A DNA stretch of 54,210 nucleotides from Bacteroidales bacterium. GTDB taxonomy: Bacteria; Bacteroidota; Bacteroidia; Bacteroidales; Muribaculaceae. The notes beneath the pieces were generated by a model. It had not been told where the DNA came from. It searched no databases and worked only from the letters and a program-made list of their open reading frames with translations. A program made the translations under genes and the position numbers. Each line of letters starts with the position of its first letter. Positions within the stretch are counted from its first letter, which is position 1. This document shows positions 15,005 through 23,723 of this stretch, in pieces. The stretch is from positions 1 through 54,210 of the forward strand of contig CAAFXO010000053.1 in NCBI GenBank assembly GCA_900766975.1, given 5' to 3'.

Positions 15005-17152
15005 ATGGAAAAGAAACTTGCAATACTGCGCAATGACCCATGGTTGGAGCCATACGCAGGAGCTATCGAAGGTCGGCATCAGGATGTGGTGCGCAAACTT
15101 GAAGAACTGACATCGGGCACCGACGGGAGTCTGACCAAATTTGCCAATGCCTACAACTACTTTGGGTTGCATGGCGACGGCAAAGGGAAATGGGTGTTCA
15201 GAGAATATGCGCCAAATGCCACAAAGATCTACTTGACGGGCACCTTCACGGGCTGGCAAGATGACGAGCGCTACGCACTGAAGCGCATAGAGAATGGCAA
15301 CTGGGAGGGGGAATTCCCGGCAGAGAGCATGAAGCATGGCGACCTCTACAAGTTGCATATATACTGGCAAGGTGGAGATGGGGAGCGACTTCCGGCATAC
15401 GCACGTCGCGTGGTGCAAGATGAAGAGACGAAAATCTTCAGCGCCGAGGTCTACGCCCCGGAGCAACCCTACCAATTCAAGGTAAAGAACTTCAAGCCGG
15501 AGACCAAGCCACTGATGATCTACGAAGCGCACATCGGCATGTCGCAAGACAAAGAGGGACTTGGCACCTACGAAGAGTTCCGCACCAACGTGTTGCCACG
15601 CATCATCAAAGATGGCTACAACGCCATCCAGCTAATGGCAATTCAGGAGCATCCCTACTATGGTTCGTTCGGCTATCATGTGAGCAACTTCTATGCCGCC
15701 TCCTCGCGTTTCGGCACGCCCGACGAGTTAAAGCATCTCATCGACGATGCCCACAAAGCGGGAGTGGCAGTGATCATGGATATCGTACACTCACATGCCG
15801 TAAAGAATGAGCTGGAGGGACTCGGTCACTTCGATGGGTCATACGATCTCTACTTCTACGGCGACTCACGTCGCGAGCATCCGGCATGGGATTCACTCTG
15901 CTTCGACTATGGCAAGAACAGTGTGTTGCACTTCCTGCTGTCGAACTGCAAATTCTGGCTTGAGGAATATCACTTCGATGGGTTCCGCTTCGATGGAGTG
16001 ACCTCGATGCTCTACTACAATCATGGACTTGGCAAAGCCTTCGGAGGCTATGGAGACTACTATGATGGCAACGAAGATGTGAATGCCTTGGTCTATCTGA
16101 CCTTGGCGAACATGCTTATCCATGAGGTGAATCCTCGCGCCATCACGATAGCCGAAGAGATGAGCGGCATGCCGGGCTTGGCATCGAAATTTGAGGATGG
16201 AGGCATGGGCTTCGACTATCGCTTGGCGATGGGTATCCCCGACTACTGGATTAAGCTGATCAAAGAGAAGAAAGATGAAGACTGGCATCCGACCTCGATC
16301 TTCTGGGAGCTGACCAACCGCCGAGCCGACGAGAAGACGGTAAGTTACTGCGAGAGTCACGACCAGGCACTGGTGGGCGACAAGACTATCATCTTCCGAC
16401 TGATCGACAAAGAGATGTACTGGCACATGGGAGTCGAGGATGGCAATGGCGTAGTGGAACGCGGCATGGCACTTCACAAGATGATTCGCTTGGTGACCAT
16501 GGCATCTATCAATGGAGGCTACCTGACCTTTATGGGCAACGAATGGGGACATCCGGAATGGATCGACTTCCCGCGTGAGGGCAACGGCTGGAGCTACAAA
16601 TATGCCCGCAGGCAGTGGGAGTTGGTGGACCGTGAAGACTTGAAATTCAAATACTTGAACAAATTTGACAACGATATGATCACCCTCGCCACCGGGGTAT
16701 ACAACTTCCAAGATCTGCCGGTGGATAAGCTGTGGGAGAAAGATGACGACCAGGTGCTGGCATTCCGCAGAGGGGACTTGATCTTCGTGTTCAACTGGAG
16801 TCCGACACGCTCCTTCCCGGGCTATGGGTTCTTGGCTCCGGCCGGAGAATATGAGGTAGTGCTCAACAGCGACTCTCCGGAATATGGAGGACATGGTTTC
16901 AGCGACGACAGTGTGCATCACTTCACGCAGCCGGATCCCCTCTATTCCCCCTCGGGCAAGGGATGGCTTAAGATGTATCTGCCGGCACGTTCGGCACAGG
17001 TGCTGAGGATGGTAAGGCCGAAACCGGAGACCAAAGTCAAGAAGTCTGCACCCGCCAAGAAAGAGTCTACGTCGAAGAAGGCAACCAAGGCAACAGCCGC
17101 CAAGAAAGCGGGATCGGCAAAGAAGAGTAGTACGAAAAAAGAGGAAAAATGA
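15005..17152 (+). CDS. glgB: 1,4-alpha-glucan branching enzyme (GH13)
   Basis: This 715-residue enzyme makes alpha-1,6 branches in glycogen. The order is an N-terminal CBM48 domain (about 45-150, with WVFREYAPNATKIYLTG), a GH13 barrel and a C-terminal beta domain. Catalytic residues visible are the nucleophile D330 in FDGFRFDGVTS, the acid E384 in ITIAEEMSGMP, and H452-D453 in CESHDQALVG. The sequence is of the eukaryote-like branching-enzyme subgroup common in Bacteroidetes. The last roughly 40 residues are an odd Lys/Ala/Ser/Thr tail (KKSAPAKKESTSKKA type) not needed for catalysis. It starts an operon with cmk, whose ATG overlaps its TGA (ATGA). Confidence 0.95.
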   Translation: MEKKLAILRNDPWLEPYAGAIEGRHQDVVRKLEELTSGTDGSLTKFANAYNYFGLHGDGKGKWVFREYAPNATKIYLTGTFTGWQDDERYALKRIENGNWEGEFPAESMKHGDLYKLHIYWQGGDGERLPAYARRVVQDEETKIFSAEVYAPEQPYQFKVKNFKPETKPLMIYEAHIGMSQDKEGLGTYEEFRTNVLPRIIKDGYNAIQLMAIQEHPYYGSFGYHVSNFYAASSRFGTPDELKHLIDDAHKAGVAVIMDIVHSHAVKNELEGLGHFDGSYDLYFYGDSRREHPAWDSLCFDYGKNSVLHFLLSNCKFWLEEYHFDGFRFDGVTSMLYYNHGLGKAFGGYGDYYDGNEDVNALVYLTLANMLIHEVNPRAITIAEEMSGMPGLASKFEDGGMGFDYRLAMGIPDYWIKLIKEKKDEDWHPTSIFWELTNRRADEKTVSYCESHDQALVGDKTIIFRLIDKEMYWHMGVEDGNGVVERGMALHKMIRLVTMASINGGYLTFMGNEWGHPEWIDFPREGNGWSYKYARRQWELVDREDLKFKYLNKFDNDMITLATGVYNFQDLPVDKLWEKDDDQVLAFRRGDLIFVFNWSPTRSFPGYGFLAPAGEYEVVLNSDSPEYGGHGFSDDSVHHFTQPDPLYSPSGKGWLKMYLPARSAQVLRMVRPKPETKVKKSAPAKKESTSKKATKATAAKKAGSAKKSSTKKEEK

Positions 17153-17838
17153 AAAAGATCATAGTAGCAATCGATGGATACTCATCGTCGGGGAAATCGA
17201 CGATGGCACGCGAGCTTGCGAAGAAGGTGGGTTACATCTATGTAGACTCCGGAGCGATGTATCGCGCAGTGACACTCTATGCACTTGAGCATGATATGAT
17301 AGCAGATGGAGAGGTGGATCGAGATCGCCTGAATGCAGCATTGGAAGATATCCATATCAGCTTTATGCCCAAAGGGGAGGATGGAGTACAGCACACTATT
17401 CTGAATGGGCGGGATGTCGAAGAGGGTATCCGCGGCATGCGCGTAAGTGAAGTAGTGAGCAAGGTGGCAGAGATAGCGGAAGTACGCGAGCACTTGGTGA
17501 AGTTACAGCAGTCATTTGGAGAAGAGAAGGGAATCGTGATGGATGGTCGCGACATCGGGACCACAGTCTTCCCCGATGCAGAGATGAAGGTCTTCGTAGA
17601 GGCCTCGGCGGAGGTTCGTGCAGAGCGGAGGCTTAAAGAGCTGGAAGCGAAGGGAGTCTCGGTGAACTATGAAGAGGTGCTGAACAACATCAAGACACGC
17701 GATCAGATCGACACGACCAGAGCCGTGTCGCCCCTCTGCAAAGCAGCGGATGCACATGTATTGGACAACGACCGACTGACTCGACAAGAGCAGATGGCAT
17801 GGCTGATCAATCTGTTTCATGTAATATCCAACGAATGA
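17149..17838 (+). CDS. cmk: Cytidylate kinase
   Basis: A 229-residue cytosolic kinase converting CMP/dCMP to CDP/dCDP. The P-loop is DGYSSSGKST (9-18), followed by GYIYVDSGAMYRAVTL for nucleoside binding and DGRDIGTTVFPDAEMKVF, the standard Cmk landmarks. Length is normal. The start overlaps the glgB stop and the stop overlaps the ispH start, both as ATGA, so translation is coupled through three genes. Confidence 0.96.
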   Translation: MKKIIVAIDGYSSSGKSTMARELAKKVGYIYVDSGAMYRAVTLYALEHDMIADGEVDRDRLNAALEDIHISFMPKGEDGVQHTILNGRDVEEGIRGMRVSEVVSKVAEIAEVREHLVKLQQSFGEEKGIVMDGRDIGTTVFPDAEMKVFVEASAEVRAERRLKELEAKGVSVNYEEVLNNIKTRDQIDTTRAVSPLCKAADAHVLDNDRLTRQEQMAWLINLFHVISNE

Positions 17839-18779
17839 AGAAAGATGAAGGCAAAGGGCCCGGATCGGAGCAAGATCCGGGCATTCCCATCATAGAGATC
17901 GACAGTAACTCCGGATTTTGCTTTGGGGTGGTGACCGCCATAGCGAAGGCAGAGGCAGAATTGGCAAAGAGTGGCACATTGGCATGTCTTGGCGATATCG
18001 TGCACAATGCTTCGGAGGTGGAGCGACTGAGGCTCAGAGGGTTGCATACGATCACCCATGAAGATTTGAACGATCTGCATGGGAGCACGGTCTTGCTTCG
18101 CGCCCATGGAGAGCCCCCCTCGACCTACAAGAAGCTTGAAGAGAATCGCAATCGGGTGATCGATGCGACCTGTCCGGTGGTGTTGCAGCTACAGAAGCGG
18201 ATTAAAGAGGCCTACGACAATGCCCGCGCGCGGATGGCAGCGGGAGAGATCACGGAGATGCCCTTGATCTTGATCTATGGCAAGCAGGGGCATGCGGAGG
18301 TGAATGGTCTGGTGGGACAGACGGAGGGCAACGCTGTCGTGATCCAAGATGTGACGGCACTCGACACATTGGACTTGGAGCGTGACATCCTGCTCTACTC
18401 TCAGACCACGAAGAGTATCGATGGTTTTCGCCACATAGTCAACGAGATAAAGCAGCGAAAGCATCGAGGCAGTTTTGAATATTTCGACACGATCTGTCGA
18501 CAGGTGGCAACACGCTCAGAGAAGATTAAAGAATTTGCTGCCAATCATGACACGATCATCTTCGTGAGTGGAGCCAAGAGTTCAAACGGGAAGGTGCTAT
18601 TGGAGGAATGTATCAAAGTGAATCCGAGCACGCGGCTTGTGACAGACAGCAGCGATCTGCGCCAGGAATGGCTGGTCGGAGCAAAGAAGATCGGCATCTG
18701 CGGAGCGACTTCGACGCCGGCATGGCTGATGAAAGAGGTGGCAGAAAGAGTGTCGGAGTTAGGAATAAATAAAAAATAA
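17835..18779 (+). CDS. ispH: 4-hydroxy-3-methylbut-2-enyl diphosphate reductase
   Basis: IspH carries out the last step of the MEP isoprenoid pathway, reducing HMBPP to IPP and DMAPP with a [4Fe-4S] cluster. The start is taken at the ATG at 17835, which overlaps the cmk stop (ATGA); an earlier frame start lies inside cmk. The protein then has 314 residues. The three cluster cysteines are C29 (SGFCFGV), C113 (DATCPVV) and C221 (DTICRQVATR); H91 (RAHGEPP) and H153 (QGHAEVNG) bind the substrate diphosphate. The cmk-ispH pairing is usual in Bacteroidetes. The prenyl product can feed menA two genes later. Confidence 0.95.
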   Translation: MKKDEGKGPGSEQDPGIPIIEIDSNSGFCFGVVTAIAKAEAELAKSGTLACLGDIVHNASEVERLRLRGLHTITHEDLNDLHGSTVLLRAHGEPPSTYKKLEENRNRVIDATCPVVLQLQKRIKEAYDNARARMAAGEITEMPLILIYGKQGHAEVNGLVGQTEGNAVVIQDVTALDTLDLERDILLYSQTTKSIDGFRHIVNEIKQRKHRGSFEYFDTICRQVATRSEKIKEFAANHDTIIFVSGAKSSNGKVLLEECIKVNPSTRLVTDSSDLRQEWLVGAKKIGICGATSTPAWLMKEVAERVSELGINKK

Positions 18780-18780
18780 A

Positions 18781-19236
18781 ATGGGAATAGAGGCTATCGA
18801 TGAGAGATATATGAGGATGGCGCTTGCCGAGGCGATGGAGGCGGGCGAAGCGGGGGAGGTGCCTATAGGGGCAGTGATAGTGAGCAAGGGGAGAGTGATC
18901 GGCCGGGGTCATAACCTGACCGAGCGACTTCACGACGTAACGGCACATGCTGAGATGATGGCTCTGACGGCAGCCTGCAACACGCTGGGCGGGAAATATC
19001 TGCCGGAGTGTACGATCTATGTTACGGTGGAGCCATGTGCCATGTGTGCCGGGGCATTGGGATGGAGTCATATCGGGCGAATCGTCTATGGGGCATCAGA
19101 CCCTAAGCGAGGATATTTCAGCCATACGATGGCACGCAACTCGGTGTTGCATCCCCGCACGATAGTGGAATCGGGAGTGCTCGAAGATGAGTGTCAAGAG
19201 ATAGTGACCGAATTTTTCAAACGACGCAGAAGATGA
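18781..19236 (+). CDS. tadA: tRNA-specific adenosine deaminase / nucleoside deaminase
   Basis: A 151-residue zinc deaminase that converts A34 to inosine in tRNA-Arg(ACG). Zinc and catalytic residues are H56-A57-E58 (TAHAEMMAL) and C86-x-x-C89 (VEPCAMCAGAL), all intact. The size and the closing arginine-rich helix (FFKRRRR) fit TadA better than cytosine or guanine deaminase. It begins one base after the ispH stop and its TGA overlaps the menA ATG. Confidence 0.93.
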   Translation: MGIEAIDERYMRMALAEAMEAGEAGEVPIGAVIVSKGRVIGRGHNLTERLHDVTAHAEMMALTAACNTLGGKYLPECTIYVTVEPCAMCAGALGWSHIGRIVYGASDPKRGYFSHTMARNSVLHPRTIVESGVLEDECQEIVTEFFKRRRR

Positions 19237-20126
19237 GTTCAAGGAGTAAATTCAGGGCATGGATCGAGGCGATGCGGTTGCATACGCTGCCGGTGTCGGT
19301 GGCGGGAGTATTGACCTCGGCGGGATGTGCGGCATATTATGATGGGTTTAACATAGTACCATTCACGATATGCATGCTGTTCGCGATTGGGGCACAGATT
19401 GTATCGAACTTTGCCAACGAATATTTCGACTATCGCAATGGGTTGGATCGCAAAGGGAGAGAAGGTTTCAGGCGAGGCGTCACGGAGGGAGATATCACAC
19501 CCGGGGCAATGCGTAATGCCACCTTTGTCTTATTAGGCGTGGTGAGTGCATTGGGATGCAGTCTGATAGTGTGGGGAGGCTGGTGGCTACTTCCGGTGGG
19601 AGTGGCGATAGCCCTCTTTGCGTTGGGTTATTCCGCCGGGCCATATCCCTTGTCGCATCATGGACTCGGGGAGATGGCAGTGGTGATCTTCTTCGGGATA
19701 GTGCCGGTGACACTATCGACCTACGTGCAGAGTCATGAGGCAGGTTTCTCGGCGCTGACAATATGGCTGTCGGTGGCAGTCGGACTGATGGGAGCCAACG
19801 TGCTGGTGGTGAACAACTACCGCGATCGCGAAGATGATCTGAAGGCAGGGAAGAAGACGCTCGCCGTGAGATGGGGAGCGAAGGCTATGGAGAGGCTATA
19901 TCTCGCCAACGGCATAGTGGCGGCAGTCTGCATTATGGCCGCTACCCTACTGACAGTCAATAAATTCTGGCAGATTGGCATCTTGATATATGTAAATTTA
20001 CACTACCTGACATGGCAACGCATGAAGCAATCGGAAGGATCGGAGCTGAATCCGATCTTGGGTAAGACGGCGATGCTGATGCTCGCGATGTCGGTATGGG
20101 TGCTGATGGCACTGATCATCAAATAG
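19233..20126 (+). CDS. menA: 1,4-dihydroxy-2-naphthoate polyprenyltransferase
   Basis: This UbiA-family membrane prenyltransferase attaches the polyprenyl tail to DHNA in menaquinone synthesis. The ATG at 19233 overlaps the tadA stop (ATGA) and gives 297 residues; the earlier frame start lies within tadA. The first Asp-rich motif is NFANEYFDYRNGLD (about 59-72) and the second is NNYRDREDDLKAGKKTLA. Eight or so hydrophobic helices follow the start LPVSVAGVLTSAGC. It closes the glgB-cmk-ispH-tadA-menA operon. Confidence 0.94.
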   Translation: MSSRSKFRAWIEAMRLHTLPVSVAGVLTSAGCAAYYDGFNIVPFTICMLFAIGAQIVSNFANEYFDYRNGLDRKGREGFRRGVTEGDITPGAMRNATFVLLGVVSALGCSLIVWGGWWLLPVGVAIALFALGYSAGPYPLSHHGLGEMAVVIFFGIVPVTLSTYVQSHEAGFSALTIWLSVAVGLMGANVLVVNNYRDREDDLKAGKKTLAVRWGAKAMERLYLANGIVAAVCIMAATLLTVNKFWQIGILIYVNLHYLTWQRMKQSEGSELNPILGKTAMLMLAMSVWVLMALIIK

Positions 20127-20205
20127 ACGAAGCATGCTCTACAGGGATAAATAGGGGATAGAGAGGGGTGTTGTTCAAAAAATGTCAATAAAAAAGAGGG
20201 ATAAA

Positions 20206-20239
20206 ATTGGGGATATGCGGGATAGATGTAGTAAATTTG
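20206..20239 (+). promoter_or_regulatory. dnaB promoter
   Basis: TAAATTTG at 20232-20239 is an exact Bacteroidetes -7 box. A weak ATTG at 20206-20209 could be the -33 element, with slightly long spacing. The start codon is 38 bp downstream of the box. Confidence 0.6.
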
Positions 20240-20277
20240 CGACTCCCAAAAGGAGAATTGAATAAAACTGAAGAACA

Positions 20278-21843
20278 ATGGCAGAACAGCAATATAACAG
20301 ACGCCCAAAGATGCAGCCGAAGATAGAGGATGCGATGGGTAAATTACCACCCCATGACACAGACTTGGAGGAGGTGGTGCTCGGAGCGTTGATGCTCGAG
20401 AAGGATGCCTACATGAATGTAGCCGACATCTTGACCCCCGACTCCTTCTACGATCCGCGCAATGCGAAGATCTATGAAGCGATAAGCACATTAGGTTTCA
20501 ATCAGCGGCCGATCGATATGATGACGGTGACCGAGCAGCTACGAGCAAATGGCACGTTAGAAGAAGTGGGAGGAGCCGTGCACATCACCGAGCTGACCTC
20601 ACGCGTCTACTCGGCGGCGAATGTGGAATATCATGCCAAGATCGTGTCGCAGAAATTTTTGGCACGTCGTCTTATCTCCTTTGCGTCGAGCATCGAGACG
20701 GCAGCCTTCGACGAGAGCAACGACGTGGATGATCTTCTGCAAGAGGCAGAGGGAAAACTCTTTGACATCTCGCAGACTCACTTAAAGCGCGAAGTGACCC
20801 AGATCGACCCTGTGCTCAACTTGGCAATCGAGCAGATACAGACGGCAGCGAACACGACAACCGGTCTATCAGGCTTGAAGACAGGTTATGACGAATTAGA
20901 CCACATGACATCGGGATGGCAGAACTCCGACTTGATCATCGTGGCGGCACGACCGGCGATGGGTAAGACTGCATTCGTGCTGTCGATGGCTAAGAATATG
21001 GCTATCGACTATAGCATACCTGTGGCGATCTTCACTCTGGAGATGGCTAATGTGCAGTTAGTGAAGCGATTGATAAGTAATATTGCCAATCTTGAGGGTG
21101 AGAAGATCAAGAGTGGACAGCTTAGCGACGAAGAGTGGGATCGACTCAACAGCCGGGTAGCGACGATGTATTCAGCTCCCTTATATCTTGACGAGACGCC
21201 GGGTCTGTCGATCACGGAACTTCGCACCAAGGCACGCCGACTTGTGCGTGAACATGGAGTGAAGATTATCATGATCGACTACCTTCAGCTGATGAATGCC
21301 ACGGGCATGAAACTTGGGAGTCGCGAGCAAGAGGTGTCGACGATCTCTCGATCGCTCAAGGCCTTAGCCAAAGAGCTCAACATCCCGATCATCGCCCTGT
21401 CGCAGTTGAATCGAAGCACGGAGACCCGCGAAGACAAGCGACCTGTACTCTCCGACCTTCGTGAATCGGGAGCCATCGAGCAGGATGCCGATATCGTCTG
21501 CTTCATCCACCGTCCGGAGTATTACACACGCAGTTCGGAAGATGCCAATGGTAACGACATCCGGGGTCTCGCCGAGCTGATAGTAGCGAAGCATCGTAGC
21601 GGTGCGGTGGGAGATGTAAAATTGCGATTTGTCAAGCGTTTTGCCCGCTTTGAGAACTGGGATGAAGATAAGGATAAGATCAATGCAGCGCTGGGTGGCG
21701 TGGAGACACGACGCGAAGAATCTCGGATGAATCGCGAGAATGGCAGCAGCTTCAATCTGAGCAGTATGGCAGCCGAGGGGCCGGCAGGGGGAACAAATCC
21801 CGACATCATGCCGGGTCCGGGAGAAGAAGATGTGCCATTCTAA
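20278..21843 (+). CDS. dnaB: Replicative DNA helicase
   Basis: A 521-residue hexameric 5'-3' helicase of the replication fork. The N-terminal DnaB domain (about 20-125, PHDTDLEEVVLGALMLE) is followed by a linker helix and the RecA-like core with Walker A AARPAMGKT (223-231), Walker B IIMIDYLQLM and the arginine-finger region. After the core, an Asn/Ser/Gly-rich tail ends in GEEDVPF, similar to the acidic Pro-Phe tip of single-stranded DNA binding protein. The stop codon forms half of a palindrome shared with radC on the other strand. Confidence 0.96.
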   Translation: MAEQQYNRRPKMQPKIEDAMGKLPPHDTDLEEVVLGALMLEKDAYMNVADILTPDSFYDPRNAKIYEAISTLGFNQRPIDMMTVTEQLRANGTLEEVGGAVHITELTSRVYSAANVEYHAKIVSQKFLARRLISFASSIETAAFDESNDVDDLLQEAEGKLFDISQTHLKREVTQIDPVLNLAIEQIQTAANTTTGLSGLKTGYDELDHMTSGWQNSDLIIVAARPAMGKTAFVLSMAKNMAIDYSIPVAIFTLEMANVQLVKRLISNIANLEGEKIKSGQLSDEEWDRLNSRVATMYSAPLYLDETPGLSITELRTKARRLVREHGVKIIMIDYLQLMNATGMKLGSREQEVSTISRSLKALAKELNIPIIALSQLNRSTETREDKRPVLSDLRESGAIEQDADIVCFIHRPEYYTRSSEDANGNDIRGLAELIVAKHRSGAVGDVKLRFVKRFARFENWDEDKDKINAALGGVETRREESRMNRENGSSFNLSSMAAEGPAGGTNPDIMPGPGEEDVPF

Positions 21844-21857
21844 GAGCGCGTTCCTTA
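21841..21857. repeat. Stop-embedded palindrome, copy 2 (dnaB/radC)
   Basis: TAAGAGCGCGTTCCTTA. The first three bases are the dnaB stop and the last three, read on the other strand, are the radC stop; 11 bp lie between. Its reverse complement matches copy 1 over 15 bases. Confidence 0.8.
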
Positions 21858-22616
21858 TATTATAGTGGAGGAATCGGCGTAGGAATAATAGCCGGAGGCG
21901 GTGACGATAATATGGTCGAGGAATCGGAGATCCACCGGTTTGCATGCGTCGCGGAAAGCGGCAGTGATGTTATCATCCATACCGGAAGGGCGAGGATTGC
22001 CTGAAGGGTGGTTGTGACAGAGTATCACTCCTTCCGCCTGATGTATCAGCGCCTGACGGATGATCTTCTTCTTGTCGAAGAGAGTGGCAGTGGATCCGCC
22101 GGTGGTGGAACGGAACTTGCCGATAACATGATTGGAGCGATTGAGGAAGACAGCCCACATCTCCTCGTGAGGCAGATTGCCCATGATCGGTCGCACCAAC
22201 TTATAGATAGAAAGGGAAGACTTGACCTGCTTGCGCGCGTTGAAATTTTCTTCATTATAACGTCTTACGATCTCCATAACAGCCTCGATCTGCAAGGCTT
22301 TGGTTTCGCCGATGCCACGGATCTTGATAAGTTCTTTATGAGTAAGGCGTTCGATATTGAGGAAGAGATTCTCATTTCTCTTCATAAAATCCTGACAGAG
22401 AGACGTGATGGGATAGCCTACGGCACCGGAGCGAAGAATCAAGGCGAGGAGTTCGGCATTAGTTAGAGAGCCGATACCGAAATTGATGGCACGTTCACGA
22501 GGCTGGGAGTCCGGTGCCATATCCTTGACGGTAAGTCCCGGAGTGGAAGTCGTTTTGGGATCGACATCAGAGAAATCGGGCACATCGTCGAAAGTGATAT
22601 CATTCTCTTGGCTCAT
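21855..22616 (-). CDS. radC: RadC family protein (JAMM/MPN+ domain)
   Basis: A 253-residue RadC/YicR-family protein. An N-terminal helix-hairpin-helix part (about 55-120, with ALILRSGAVG and IRGIGETKALQIEA) precedes a JAMM metalloprotease-like domain with the metal motif CHNHPSGNPRPSGMDD and RFLDHIIVT. The old DNA-repair role has not held up; function in this family is uncertain. The first 45 or so residues are acidic and less conserved. It is the last gene of efp-glycosyltransferase-radC. Confidence 0.92.
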   Translation of the reverse strand: MSQENDITFDDVPDFSDVDPKTTSTPGLTVKDMAPDSQPRERAINFGIGSLTNAELLALILRSGAVGYPITSLCQDFMKRNENLFLNIERLTHKELIKIRGIGETKALQIEAVMEIVRRYNEENFNARKQVKSSLSIYKLVRPIMGNLPHEEMWAVFLNRSNHVIGKFRSTTGGSTATLFDKKKIIRQALIHQAEGVILCHNHPSGNPRPSGMDDNITAAFRDACKPVDLRFLDHIIVTASGYYSYADSSTII

Positions 22617-22643
22617 ATCAATCGGGGTAATAGGTCGGTGAGG

Positions 22644-23723
22644 TTAGAGCTTTTCGTTTTTTCCTTTGCGGATCTCTATTTCGCGGTTGATATCGCGCCC
22701 CTTACCGAGTATAATCTTGTTGAAATAGGCGGATATGAAGCCTGTGCCATAACCGAGGAGTTGAACCATAGAGGCAGCGACGGCGATACAAGCCACCTTC
22801 AGGTTGCGTTCTCTGAGGAGGGCGGAGATGAAGAGGGCTACTATATAAATAAGGAGAGGGAGGAGCGCCCAGATGCAGAAGATGGAAGAGATGAGGAGGA
22901 AAGCCACACCGATGGTGAAAATGGCGGGGAGCCAATGCACGATCTTCATCGACCCGGGATATAGGAGCTGAAGAGTGATGCGCGACATGCCGAAGACATG
23001 GACCTGCCGCCAGAACTTGGAGAGGTTGCCACGACGCTTATGATAGACGAAGACAGAGGGATAGAGCGAAATCTTGAAACCGGCGAGACGGATCCGAGTA
23101 GACATATCGATATCCTCGCTAAACATTTCGCGGAAACCGCCGACCTTCTCATAAACGCGGCGGGAGAATCCCATATTGAAAGTTCGGGGAGTGAACTTTT
23201 CCATGGAGACTTTGCCGCCACGGATACCGCCGGTGGTGAGGAAGGCAGTCATAGCGAAATTGATAGCCTTCTGGGTTGTGGTAAAAGAATCGTGAGCGGC
23301 ATCGGGGCCACCGAAGCAGTCGACAGGATTTTGGGCTAATTCGCGGCGAAGAGAGGCGATGTAATCGGGGGGTAAAATGCAGTCAGAGTCGACGAAGATA
23401 AAGAAATCTCCGTCGGCTCTGTCTAATCCATAATTGCGGGCGATGCTACGCCCTTCGTTAGATTTTCTGAAATATTTAAGATTCAAGCCCTCATGGCCAC
23501 GGGGAGCGAGCGACCCATCGGGGAGAGTATCGGCATCGAGGCAAGGGATGGTAGATCCATCTTCGACGATAACGATCTGGAACCCCGTATCGGACTGCGC
23601 CTCGAGACTTGCGAGCAAGTCAGCCACCTCATCGGGACGGTTATAGACCGGAACAATAATCGAGAAGAGAATATGATCATTCGGAGTCATGATAAGGGAG
23701 GGTAAGAATCGGGGGTATTTCAT
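22644..23723 (-). CDS. Family 2 glycosyltransferase, membrane-anchored
   Basis: A 359-residue GT2 (GT-A fold) enzyme: SIIVPVYNRPDEVADLL at the nucleotide-binding strand, VIVEDGST, the DxD motif in FIFVDSDCILP, and a later GFREMFSEDIDMSTRIRLAG block where the catalytic Asp would lie. The C-terminal 110 residues contain two or three transmembrane helices and a basic end. The ATG at 23723 overlaps the efp stop as TAATG, which supports this start; an ATG at 23690 closer to the domain is an alternative. It probably adds a sugar to a lipid or surface glycan; donor and acceptor are unknown. Confidence 0.88.
   Translation of the reverse strand: MKYPRFLPSLIMTPNDHILFSIIVPVYNRPDEVADLLASLEAQSDTGFQIVIVEDGSTIPCLDADTLPDGSLAPRGHEGLNLKYFRKSNEGRSIARNYGLDRADGDFFIFVDSDCILPPDYIASLRRELAQNPVDCFGGPDAAHDSFTTTQKAINFAMTAFLTTGGIRGGKVSMEKFTPRTFNMGFSRRVYEKVGGFREMFSEDIDMSTRIRLAGFKISLYPSVFVYHKRRGNLSKFWRQVHVFGMSRITLQLLYPGSMKIVHWLPAIFTIGVAFLLISSIFCIWALLPLLIYIVALFISALLRERNLKVACIAVAASMVQLLGYGTGFISAYFNKIILGKGRDINREIEIRKGKNEKL

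Noticed and set aside
20127..20150. Possible further gene-end palindrome after menA (GAAGCATGCTCTAC)
   Set aside because: The core is GCATGC instead of GCGC and it is offset from the stop codon; too weak to count.
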